Shown here: piece after piece, positions 54,950 through 61,336 of the stretch
How the letters are laid out: each line of letters opens with the position of its first letter
How positions within the stretch are numbered: position 1 is the first letter of the stretch
Virus record (IMG/VR): IMGVR_UViG_3300044846_001842
Span: 1-64,000 of that record
Length of the DNA stretch: 64,000 nucleotides
Origin: a virus
Strand: one strand, 5' to 3'
Program-made: the position numbers and the translations under genes
Notes under the pieces: model-generated
Told to the model about the DNA's origin: nothing
The model's database searches: none
What the model saw: only the letters and a program-made list of their open reading frames with translations

Positions 54950-55806
54950 TATGTTAATTTTTTACTCTCACATTGAAGCAGGAAAACATTTTAAATGTGA
55001 TCCAAGGACTGCAAAAAACAATCTACTCAATACCCAATACGTTATTGACAAATCTTCAGAGTATAACCCTAATACTTTATTTAGAACCTGTAAAAAATGT
55101 GAAAATAAATACACTTCTTCTAAAGGTAGGGCAGGATACTGTCCTAGTTGTAAAAATAAAATTTCTAAAAAAATATTAAATAGAGTTTGTAAAATCTGTA
55201 GTATTACTGCAACTAATATCAACCCTGTGTCTTTAAAATCTTGTATTTGTAAAAAATGTTCTCAGACAGGGATAGGAAGAAAGCTTCAAGCAATTTTTAT
55301 TTCAAATTTACAAACAGGTGTAAACAACTCTAATTTTGTACATGGTAATTCTACAATAAAAATATGGCAAAACAGTAGATGGGTAAAACTAAGAAAGAAT
55401 TACCCAAATAAAGTTTGTTTAAAATGTGGTAAAACAACTAATATACATTTACATCACATAATTCCTCAATGTTTATTACCTCATGAAGAAAAGTTTAACT
55501 TAGATAATATAATACCTTTATGTTCTAATCATCACAAAGAACTTCATCATCTTCAGTTAGATATTGTGCTTCTACCCAGCCTTTACCTACAATATAAAAA
55601 GGATGCTCAGCAGTTACAACAATTTTTTTACCTTCAACCTCAATTTCAATCCATGAGTTTGACTCCCTTGAAAAAATATGATGACATTTCTTTGGTTCAA
55701 CTAACTCCAAAGAATTATTATAAGATAATACAAAAGTGTCATCCTGAATTTTTTCAACAGGAATTTGCCCATTTGGTGTAGAAATTAGTGTGCCTTTTTC
55801 TACACA
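54827..55806 (-). mobile_element. Naturally split intein with an internal opposite-strand homing endonuclease
   Basis: Intein N-part: codons 40-132 of the gene at 55525-55923 (55806 down to 55528), 93 aa. It begins CVEKGTLISTPNG (block A) and has VTAEHPFYI (block B, with the T-x2-H) and WVEAQYLTEDDEVL. Intein C-part: the first 41 codons of the gene at 54098-54949 (54949 down to 54827). Together they are 134 aa, the size of a mini-intein (Hint fold), split where inteins usually carry an endonuclease domain. The HNH gene lies exactly there, reversed. Cys1, His-Asn and Cys+1 are all present, so splicing competence is likely. Confidence 0.85.
54951..55781 (+). CDS. HNH endonuclease on the opposite strand inside the split intein
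   Basis: This 276-aa protein is read from ATG 54951. An upstream in-frame ATG at 54894 would overlap the C-part gene and I reject it. Two zinc-ribbon-like parts come first (TCKKCENKYT, YCPSCKNK; VCKICSITAT, CICKKCSQ). The HNH core follows: CLKCGKTTNIHLHHIIPQC and DNIIPLCSNHHKELHH, with the conserved His, Asn and His. The residues after about 197 lie antisense to the intein N-part and look like readthrough rather than a folded domain. As the homing partner it would cut intein-free alleles. Its strand is opposite to the genes it interrupts, and the gap at its start is one base. Confidence 0.85.
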   Translation: MLIFYSHIEAGKHFKCDPRTAKNNLLNTQYVIDKSSEYNPNTLFRTCKKCENKYTSSKGRAGYCPSCKNKISKKILNRVCKICSITATNINPVSLKSCICKKCSQTGIGRKLQAIFISNLQTGVNNSNFVHGNSTIKIWQNSRWVKLRKNYPNKVCLKCGKTTNIHLHHIIPQCLLPHEEKFNLDNIIPLCSNHHKELHHLQLDIVLLPSLYLQYKKDAQQLQQFFYLQPQFQSMSLTPLKKYDDISLVQLTPKNYYKIIQKCHPEFFQQEFAHLV

Positions 55807-55923
55807 ATATGATTTCATACACCCTCCTAAACAGCCATAAATAAAATTAGGAGAAATAGCATCACTGCTTCTCCCATTATCTCTAGTTACTAGGGTTTTA
55901 GTCTTTTGTTTCTTGATTTCCAT
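55525..55923 (-). CDS. N-terminal half of split radical SAM enzyme (N-extein plus intein N-part)
   Basis: The product is 132 aa. N-extein residues 1-39 end with YGCLGGCMKSY (Cys31 and Cys35). Intein residues 40-132 start CVEKGTLISTP and end with VLCDD and a TAG. After trans-splicing the FeS motif reads Cys31-x3-Cys35-x4-Cys40, where Cys40 is the C-extein's first residue. This spacing is unusual (canonical CX3CX2C), so an additional feature or a variant cluster is possible. The 3' 257 bases are antisense to the tail of the HNH gene. Its start overlaps the upstream gene by 26 bases. Confidence 0.85.
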   Translation of the reverse strand: MEIKKQKTKTLVTRDNGRSSDAISPNFIYGCLGGCMKSYCVEKGTLISTPNGQIPVEKIQDDTFVLSYNNSLELVEPKKCHHIFSRESNSWIEIEVEGKKIVVTAEHPFYIVGKGWVEAQYLTEDDEVLCDD

Positions 55924-56143
55924 TAGGTAAATAAATTGCTATAATTTGTTTATAAGCTTTATCATAATCAAAAGGTAAAAGACTAGTCCATGTTTCAAAG
56001 TCTACTGTAATATTAGGTTGAATACTATTTCCAGACTCTACTACAGTTAAAGTAAAAGAATAATCTAGATTGTTATGATTATAAATTCCTTTATAAAAAA
56101 TGTGTTTTGCAAAAGGTTGTCTTTCAAGATTTACTTGTGTCAT
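55898..56143 (-). CDS. Hypothetical protein overlapping the radical SAM N-part
   Basis: This 81-aa protein has an aromatic N-terminus (QPFAKHIFYKGIYNHNN), then beta strands (YSFTLTVVESGNS) and an acidic segment (DFETWTSLLPFDYDKAYK). It overlaps the next gene by 26 bases in a different frame. No family or catalytic motif is visible. It may act with the SPL-like enzyme by position only. It is preceded by a gap of 18 bases to the 61-aa gene. Confidence 0.55.
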   Translation of the reverse strand: MTQVNLERQPFAKHIFYKGIYNHNNLDYSFTLTVVESGNSIQPNITVDFETWTSLLPFDYDKAYKQIIAIYLPNGNQETKD

Positions 56144-56161
56144 CTTTAATTTGTTTTAAGG

Positions 56162-56347
56162 TTATTCATCTATTCCTACTAAATCACAAATATCATTGTA
56201 AGCTAACTGAACTTCATGAGCTTCTGAGCCACCTTCTTCTACCTCATCTTGACAAAGAGAGATAAAAGACCAAATTTCATCTTTGTGTTTGGGGTGTTCT
56301 TTTGCAACATTCCTTGCCCACTGCACTAATTGCTCTAAATTAGTCAT
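56162..56347 (-). CDS. Small helical protein, function unknown
   Basis: This 61-aa acidic, all-helical protein begins MTNLEQLVQWARNVAKEHPK and has SFISLCQDEVEEGGSEAHEV in its middle. It overlaps the upstream gene's end by 8 bases, so the two are probably coupled. No family is known to me. The high Glu content and short helices fit a small binding partner rather than an enzyme. Confidence 0.55.
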   Translation of the reverse strand: MTNLEQLVQWARNVAKEHPKHKDEIWSFISLCQDEVEEGGSEAHEVQLAYNDICDLVGIDE

Positions 56348-56576
56348 CTTCTTGAGCTGAGTCTATAACATTAAACATGCCTGTAACAATTTTGTCCTTA
56401 TCTTCAAATTTGTAAAACTCTCCAAAGTCAGTGTCATCTAACCCTCTATCAATAGCTGCTCTATCTCTAGAACTAACCTCAGGGCAAGGAATTTGTTTCT
56501 GAGTCTTAGTTGTTTTATCATATTCATTCATAATACACTCTATAGTAAGGCTTTTAATTTTAATTTTTTGATTCAT
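56340..56576 (-). CDS. Small hypothetical protein
   Basis: This 78-aa protein has a basic start (MNQKIKIKSLTIECIMNEYD), then an acidic half with SSRDRAAIDRGLDDTDFGEF. No motif is recognised. A second Met at residue 16 (MNEYDK) could be an alternative start. It lies two bases from the stop of the pyrophosphatase-like gene and overlaps the next gene by 8 bases. Confidence 0.55.
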   Translation of the reverse strand: MNQKIKIKSLTIECIMNEYDKTTKTQKQIPCPEVSSRDRAAIDRGLDDTDFGEFYKFEDKDKIVTGMFNVIDSAQEDD

Positions 56577-56578
56577 TT

Positions 56579-56962
56579 TTAGTAATTATTAATTTTTTCT
56601 TTAATACTTGCCTCACATAAGATTAGATAGTTTATCAAATCTCCTATTTTTTCATCTACTACTTCTTGTTCAGGAAGCTTCCCTTGTTCTATATCATTCA
56701 GTATATCTAAGAATGATACATAGTGCTTAACTGCAAAACCCCAAAGAGCTTTCTCTTCAGTAGTGTTTTGCACTTTAGCAGCTATCCTAAAATTGTGTAG
56801 AGGGTCATTGTCTCTTCTGTACTCTTTCCCTTTTTCTACAAGAGTCCTCTTGATTATCATACATCTTGTATCTACAAGAGTGTCAAATTGAGTTTCACTT
56901 AGCTTATTATAAATTACTGATTTAGGCTTTTCTTCCATACCAAATATTTTGAAGTTTAACAA
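56579..56962 (-). CDS. DUF1599-like all-alpha NTP pyrophosphatase
   Basis: The product is 127 aa. Key parts are LVEKGKEYRRDNDPLHNFRI (about 41-60), then LWGFAVKHYVSFLDIL and VDEKIGDLINYLILCEAS. These match the helices of the MazG-like DUF1599/nucleotide pyrophosphohydrolase group, where the ExxD-like EKIGD closes the metal site. It is likely to remove or balance dNTPs with the second MazG-like enzyme at 51458. The start is uncertain. The Met at residue 9 (MEEKPK, codon ending at 56938) gives a smaller overlap (17 rather than 41 bases) with the upstream gene. Confidence 0.75.
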   Translation of the reverse strand: MLNFKIFGMEEKPKSVIYNKLSETQFDTLVDTRCMIIKRTLVEKGKEYRRDNDPLHNFRIAAKVQNTTEEKALWGFAVKHYVSFLDILNDIEQGKLPEQEVVDEKIGDLINYLILCEASIKEKINNY

Positions 56963-57233
56963 TTAACTTTTGCCACCATTTGAGAGCTATTCTCCCAAGA
57001 GCTTTGTAAGAAGGTTTTTGAAGTTCTTCTGGGGTAAATGCTACACAAAGAGCTTCTCTAACCCATTTAGGCTTAAATTGCTCACTTGCATAGTTTTCCC
57101 ATCTAAGTAAAAGATAGATGTTTTTACCTCTTTTTTCAACAGCCATAACCCTAGCAGGGTTAGAGTTGTTTTTGTAGAGAACATAGACTTTTTCTTCACT
57201 AAGGCTGTTTTTTTCTTTTTTAAAATTCCACAT
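56922..57233 (-). CDS. Small basic hypothetical protein
   Basis: This 103-aa basic protein has VYVLYKNNSNPARVMAVEKRG and LLLRWENYASEQFKPKWVRE, then a C-terminal helix with KWWQKLIVKLQNIWY. It is amphipathic at the end and could be a membrane-associated or nucleic-acid contact protein. No family recognised. It overlaps the upstream gene by 14 bases and the downstream gene by 41 bases (17 with the later start), so it is part of one tightly coupled unit. Confidence 0.55.
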   Translation of the reverse strand: MWNFKKEKNSLSEEKVYVLYKNNSNPARVMAVEKRGKNIYLLLRWENYASEQFKPKWVREALCVAFTPEELQKPSYKALGRIALKWWQKLIVKLQNIWYGRKA

Positions 57234-57441
57234 ATTCTACATTTTGAGATTGCAACTCTGCAATTAATATAGAATCTTCTACTGAAATAGCTGGTGTCTC
57301 ATCTAGAATAGTTTCTAAATTGTAACTACATTCTTCATCATTAGGATTTACCATAGAAGGAGAAATATTTTTCTTTATCCAAGCTTTAAAAGAAGGAGTA
57401 AAGTCAGGCTGAAAAGCTGTAATAATTAATGTGTGTGCCAT
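57220..57441 (-). CDS. Small hypothetical protein
   Basis: This 73-aa protein starts MAHTLIITAFQPDFTPSFKA and has an acidic second half. No motif is recognised and no GG terminus is present, so it is not an obvious ubiquitin-like modifier (it ends YVEF). It follows the 215-aa gene across a gap containing a GC-rich hairpin with that gene's stop in its loop. Confidence 0.5.
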   Translation of the reverse strand: MAHTLIITAFQPDFTPSFKAWIKKNISPSMVNPNDEECSYNLETILDETPAISVEDSILIAELQSQNVEYVEF

Positions 57442-57465
57442 CTGATTAAAATTAATGAAAGCTAA

Positions 57466-57481
57466 GGGGGATCACTCCCCC
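57466..57481 (-). terminator. Short GC-rich hairpin with a stop codon in the loop, terminator or attenuator
   Basis: GGGGGA (57466-57471) pairs with TCCCCC (57476-57481) around loop TCAC, whose complement contains the TGA stop of the 215-aa gene (57472-57474). The stem is strong for this AT-rich genome. The downstream T content is modest, so partial attenuation is as likely as full termination. Confidence 0.6.
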
Positions 57482-58119
57482 AAAGGCTTCCAAGTGTTAA
57501 AAAATTCTTCTTCTTTATTAGGAGGAAGATCATATTCCCAAGAACCTTGTAAAAAATCTTGTTCTTCTAACTGAACATTAAATACTTCTTTAACTAAAAG
57601 TTTAAACTGCTCTTTAGCAAATAGTGTTTTAAACAATACATGTCTAGCAGTAGCTTTATTTTCATCTCCAAAAAAAAGATTAATTTCATTCTTGGTGTAC
57701 ATTAAACTATACTTACCCAATAAAAATTTATCATAGACATCAGCTAATTCAGGTGGAAAGGCTAATACTATCATTTGTTTTCTACTGTTGTGCTCAAGAA
57801 TTGAGTCATAAGCATAATCTGTGACATAATATTCTTGATGTTTTACCCAATCCATAAAGTTTTGGAATAAATCAGGTCTTACAAGTTTGTCTACAAGAAT
57901 AAAAATATTCTTTTGACCTTCTAAATGAGTACCTTCTAACAAAGAATCATGTATGCCAAAGGCTAACTTAAAGACCAAGTTTAACTTGGTCTTCAAAGTA
58001 GGCCCATAGAAATTAAGAGCAGGAACTAAGTACTTAACGGTTCTGTTTACATACAATTTTCCTAACTCAATTTCTATACCTGTTTTTACAATTTTAGACA
58101 ATACCATCCCATGATACAA
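57472..58119 (-). CDS. Hypothetical protein between nuclease genes
   Basis: The product is 215 aa, with mixed alpha/beta content and aromatic residues (LVPALNFYGPTLKTKLNLVF, WVKHQEYYVTDYAYDS). Around residues 60-80 TLEGQKNIFILVDKLVRP-like strands suggest a nucleotide-binding or structural domain, but no P-loop is present. I do not recognise the family. It overlaps the upstream PD-(D/E)XK gene by 26 bases and ends inside a hairpin, so it belongs to the DNA-processing group. Confidence 0.6.
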   Translation of the reverse strand: MYHGMVLSKIVKTGIEIELGKLYVNRTVKYLVPALNFYGPTLKTKLNLVFKLAFGIHDSLLEGTHLEGQKNIFILVDKLVRPDLFQNFMDWVKHQEYYVTDYAYDSILEHNSRKQMIVLAFPPELADVYDKFLLGKYSLMYTKNEINLFFGDENKATARHVLFKTLFAKEQFKLLVKEVFNVQLEEQDFLQGSWEYDLPPNKEEEFFNTWKPLGE

Positions 58120-59263
58120 CTAATGGGGTTAAACCTGCTTCTTGAATTTCTCTTTCTTCATTAAAACCATTCTCACTATGGTAAATATAAAGGTCTAAGA
58201 GTTGTTCAAAGCCCTTAACTTCATGTTGAATAATAGCAGTTGCCATAGCATCTTCATCAAACAGATTAGTGTCTATTAAAGATATAGCTTTTCTGCCATA
58301 TCTCCCCATATTTAGGAGAGATTTATCTACTATAAAGTTTAAAGGTTTTCCTTGAAATGAAGTAGATTCTACTACAAATTGGAAAGGTTTAATCACATCA
58401 CTTCCTTCAGGAACTGCAAAGTGTGAATGTAATGCTAGGGTGTACCAAGCAGCTTGAATATCATATCTTCTGGCTTTGATACTACTAGGGAAATAATAAG
58501 TATTTCCATTCATAGTTTTCAAATCAATTCCTGTGATAGAAAGAATTTTTCCTTCAATATCTCTTTCTACAATAACCATGTCTAACAATCCTTTACATTG
58601 TACTCCTCTGTACTCAAAGTAAATAGGAAACTGATAATAAATTGTTATGTGTGGTAATGCTTCAAAAGAAGCCCTATCAAAGAATGCTGAGGTTCTAGGA
58701 TTATTGCATAAAGATATTACAATACTTGCAATAGTTTCTGCTTGTGTTTTGCTGATAACCCTTTTCCCAAAGGCTTTGCATAAATCCATGAAATACTCAG
58801 TTCCAGGTTCAATAATATTCTTTAACTTGGCATCTGCTCCCCATCTAGGTTGCCATTCTGCTCTATCACAGGCATCTAGAATATAAGTAGAGTGATCTTT
58901 CAAATCACCTACAAATTCTACAAAAGAAGTTACAGGTAAAGGCTCTTCCTGTCCCTGTATTACTTCTAAATGCTCTGCATAGTCCTGCAATAAATCTTGA
59001 TGAACTGCTTGCAAAATTCCTATTACAGTTTCAGAAGGAAGTTTCTCCACTCCTGAAATGTAATACTCTGCCTCAAAGGCTTCTTTTGAGTTAGTTAATA
59101 TACAATCTACTGCAGAACCTATAACAAAATGCTCAGCTGAGGAGTCTTCTACTTTATGAAAGGACCCTAAGTCCCCCAGTAATCTTTTTAATTTTGATTG
59201 ACCTAATGCACTAGACTCATAATATTCTAGTACTTCTTCCTTTGTGGCTACTATTACTGACAT
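58094..59263 (-). CDS. RecE/DUF3799-like PD-(D/E)XK exonuclease
   Basis: This 389-aa protein has ALGQSKLKRLLGDLGSFHK and FVIGSAVDCIL near the start, where RecE/YqaJ-type nucleases show 'S-x-L...G-x-A-x-H/D'. Further on are the core motifs CKGLLDMVIVE (Asp in the 'GxxD' strand), ITGIDLKTM (Asp-Leu-Lys, the D-x-K catalytic pair) and DIQAAWYTLAL (the QxxxY helix). This fits the PD-(D/E)XK nuclease used for phage recombination or DNA end resection. A second PD-(D/E)XK protein is encoded immediately upstream. The ends of the two genes overlap by 10 bases. Confidence 0.82.
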   Translation of the reverse strand: MSVIVATKEEVLEYYESSALGQSKLKRLLGDLGSFHKVEDSSAEHFVIGSAVDCILTNSKEAFEAEYYISGVEKLPSETVIGILQAVHQDLLQDYAEHLEVIQGQEEPLPVTSFVEFVGDLKDHSTYILDACDRAEWQPRWGADAKLKNIIEPGTEYFMDLCKAFGKRVISKTQAETIASIVISLCNNPRTSAFFDRASFEALPHITIYYQFPIYFEYRGVQCKGLLDMVIVERDIEGKILSITGIDLKTMNGNTYYFPSSIKARRYDIQAAWYTLALHSHFAVPEGSDVIKPFQFVVESTSFQGKPLNFIVDKSLLNMGRYGRKAISLIDTNLFDEDAMATAIIQHEVKGFEQLLDLYIYHSENGFNEEREIQEAGLTPLVVSWDGIV

Positions 59264-59766
59264 GCTACATACTGTTTAATGATTACTTGTTCTTTAAAAT
59301 GGTCAAGTGTCATGCCTACAACAGTTTTAAACTCAGAGTTCAAGTCAAACTTGAAGTCCTTCATCATAGAATACTCTAAATCAGGACTTTTACTTCTAAA
59401 TACATCAAACTGTGTTGAGGACATATACACCATTTCCATGTCCGGAGTTCTTTTAACTCCAGGCTTACCTTGCTTGTAATGAAACAATACACAAGGTCTT
59501 TTTGTAACTTCATCTTCAGGGGGAAACATAGCAGTAATGGATGTTGCCATCATAAATAACTCCTTTCCAGGATTCATATTTTTTTGGACACCAGCCTTAA
59601 TCTGCACATTGAAAGGAATGTACAACAAGTCAATCTTTGCATTGTCATGTTTTTTACTTCCAAATCTAGCAGTTTCACAGAATGTAAAGCCTAGTTCTCT
59701 AAAGAATTTGGCGTAATATCTTTCTGCAGAACTGCCCTTTCTTTTGTTTGTGGCTCCTAATCCCAT
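59254..59766 (-). CDS. PD-(D/E)XK protein, Holliday-junction-resolvase-like
   Basis: The product is 170 aa. N-terminal KGSSAERYYAKFFRELGFTF is the G-x3-E-x-n-GF start of archaeal-Hjc-like resolvases. ETARFGSKKHDNAKIDLLYI, then FNVQIKAG, supplies Asp and the (E/Q)-x-K pair; Gln replaces Glu, a tolerated change. The C-terminal half is specific to these phages. A branched-DNA cutting role fits with its exonuclease neighbour, as in phage recombination and packaging. It starts 47 bases after the 309-aa gene with no clear promoter in the gap. Confidence 0.75.
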   Translation of the reverse strand: MGLGATNKRKGSSAERYYAKFFRELGFTFCETARFGSKKHDNAKIDLLYIPFNVQIKAGVQKNMNPGKELFMMATSITAMFPPEDEVTKRPCVLFHYKQGKPGVKRTPDMEMVYMSSTQFDVFRSKSPDLEYSMMKDFKFDLNSEFKTVVGMTLDHFKEQVIIKQYVACQ

Positions 59767-59813
59767 ATAAGATTTTTAAAATTATAACTAAAAAACTTAC
59801 ATACCTTTTGGAA

Positions 59814-60743
59814 TTATCCTTCATCATCAATTAGTTCTATTGGTCTAGTGTCAGTCCTTAGTCTTGAGCCTGTTTCAAAACTTCCTCTTGTAGTATACAC
59901 TTCCACAGGTAACGTAGGAAAATCTTCTGAAGAAACAGTCAAGTTAACATATCCAGACTCTGTATGGGCAGAGTCTAAAATATTGGATTCTGTTAAAAAT
60001 AAATCAGGAATTTCTTCAATAGGATTGACAGATTCAAATAATAGAGCTTCTTCTTCAATAGGTAATTCCTCATTTTGAGTTTGTACTTCTAGTTCATTAA
60101 ATACATAAGAGTCCTCTTCTTCTGTATATAAGAATGTTGGTAGTACTTTACTCATGTACTCTTCTAACTGGCTAACAGAGTTAGCTTTAGGGATTTCAAA
60201 TACGTCTGCAAAGGTATTTCTTTCAATTTCTTGAGAGGTAATCACTCTGACCTCTATACCTTTTTCATAGCAAGACATTAATATTTCTTTTTGAAATCTT
60301 CTGTTAAGTGAAGCAAGATCTGGATTAGTAAAAAAAGATGTGGAGTAAAACAAAACAAAATCTTTATAGTCAACAGAGTTGACTTCTTCCCGATACCTTA
60401 TTTCAGAGAATTTTTTAGTATCTGGGTTTAAGTATTTTTCTCTAGGCATTGCAAAAACTATCATAGGTATCCCTGTTTCAGTAAACATGACACCTTTAAC
60501 AAAAAAGTATATTCTTTTCCCTATAGTTATTTTTGTTGGAGAAATAGCTAGTTCTAAAGCATCTTTAATATTCTTAAGCGTATTTGCTTTTTTTAAATTG
60601 CCTGATTCTAAACAAGGTTTATGATAATACCCTTCCTTTGAAGTTTTAAAGGCAAAAATAGGAATATATTTATTTGCTGTTATAGGAGTTTTAAAAAATT
60701 TATCTTCTATGTGATAGCCTACACTTTTTGGATTTGCTATCAT
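59814..60743 (-). CDS. Unknown protein coupled to the E1-like gene
   Basis: The product is 309 aa. The N-terminal 190 residues are a mixed alpha/beta domain (KYIPIFAFKTSKEGYYHK, KRIYFFVKGVMFTETGIPMI, YKDFVLFYSTSFFT). The last 110 residues are acidic and low in structure (EEDSYVFNELEVQTQNEE). The ATG overlaps the stop of the E1-like gene by 4 bases. It is therefore the third member of a JAMM-E1-X unit, an order that recalls the protein B slot in PRTRC cassettes, though I cannot see a convincing family match. It could be a target or partner of the conjugation-like pathway. Confidence 0.6.
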   Translation of the reverse strand: MIANPKSVGYHIEDKFFKTPITANKYIPIFAFKTSKEGYYHKPCLESGNLKKANTLKNIKDALELAISPTKITIGKRIYFFVKGVMFTETGIPMIVFAMPREKYLNPDTKKFSEIRYREEVNSVDYKDFVLFYSTSFFTNPDLASLNRRFQKEILMSCYEKGIEVRVITSQEIERNTFADVFEIPKANSVSQLEEYMSKVLPTFLYTEEEDSYVFNELEVQTQNEELPIEEEALLFESVNPIEEIPDLFLTESNILDSAHTESGYVNLTVSSEDFPTLPVEVYTTRGSFETGSRLRTDTRPIELIDDEG

Positions 60744-61336
60744 AATTCTGAAGCAGAATAATTCATAGGAACTACAAATTCATAGTAGAAAGGAACTTCT
60801 CTGATAGTTTCTCCACTATAAATGTTAGCAATATGATTAGTAAAATAGGAAGTCATAAGAGTTCCTATCATAGCTGCTGTATGAGAACTTTGCTTCATAG
60901 TACAAGGGGCTTCCTCCACTATTGAATCATGAAACAAATGGTCTTTTTCATACCTGTCAGCATTTTCCGGAGTAACACAGAATATCTGTAATTGCTCTAT
61001 CTCTAGTCTACCATCTATGAAGATTGGAGTCACCCCTGGTGGAGCTATACTCCAGGACTTCTTCCAGACATGAAACAATGCATTTCTTGCCTCCATGTTA
61101 TCAAAAGCAGAAAACATAAAGTAATGTGTCATTGTATTCATATCAATTCTCTCATTGAATGTAGATATAGGAGTATTACAAAAAGAGTTTACAACTCTTG
61201 CTACTGCTGTTACTTTAGCTTGACCTAAGTCAGTCTGCATAAATAATTGACCACCTAGATTATGGTCTTCTACAGTATCAAAGTCATAGAGGTTAACTCT
61301 AAAACCTATCTTAGTTAAGAAATAACATAACCAACT
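60740..61336 (-). CDS. E1-like ThiF-family adenylating protein, exon 2 (198 codons plus stop)
   Basis: After splicing, this exon continues the protein from residue 35 (SWLCYFLTKIGF). Motifs: LYDFDTVEDHNLGGQLF, where Asp52, Asp54, Asn60 and Gln64 bind nucleotide and the usual Arg before Gln is Gly; a QAKV lysine (Lys75); SAFDNMEAR (Asp113 and Arg118, metal/ATP site); and FIDGR (Asp142). A ThiF fold activates the C-terminus of a ubiquitin-like or sulfur-carrier protein as acyl-adenylate. I see no E1 catalytic Cys. Without splicing only a truncated reading from Met at 61240 (166 aa) is possible, which lacks the nucleotide loop. Confidence 0.82.
   Translation of the reverse strand, partial: SWLCYFLTKIGFRVNLYDFDTVEDHNLGGQLFMQTDLGQAKVTAVARVVNSFCNTPISTFNERIDMNTMTHYFMFSAFDNMEARNALFHVWKKSWSIAPPGVTPIFIDGRLEIEQLQIFCVTPENADRYEKDHLFHDSIVEEAPCTMKQSSHTAAMIGTLMTSYFTNHIANIYSGETIREVPFYYEFVVPMNYSASEL

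Noticed and set aside
54894-54950. Earlier ATG (54894) for the HNH gene
   Set aside because: It adds a hydrophobic run antisense to the intein C-part; the ATG at 54951 gives a normal soluble start.
57220-57441. 73-aa protein as the ubiquitin-like modifier of the E1/JAMM unit
   Set aside because: No Gly-Gly terminus or beta-grasp pattern; it ends YVEF.
60740-61240. Unspliced 166-aa reading of the E1-like gene from Met at 61240
   Set aside because: It lacks the nucleotide loop; exon 1 plus intron junction gives a complete ThiF motif set.
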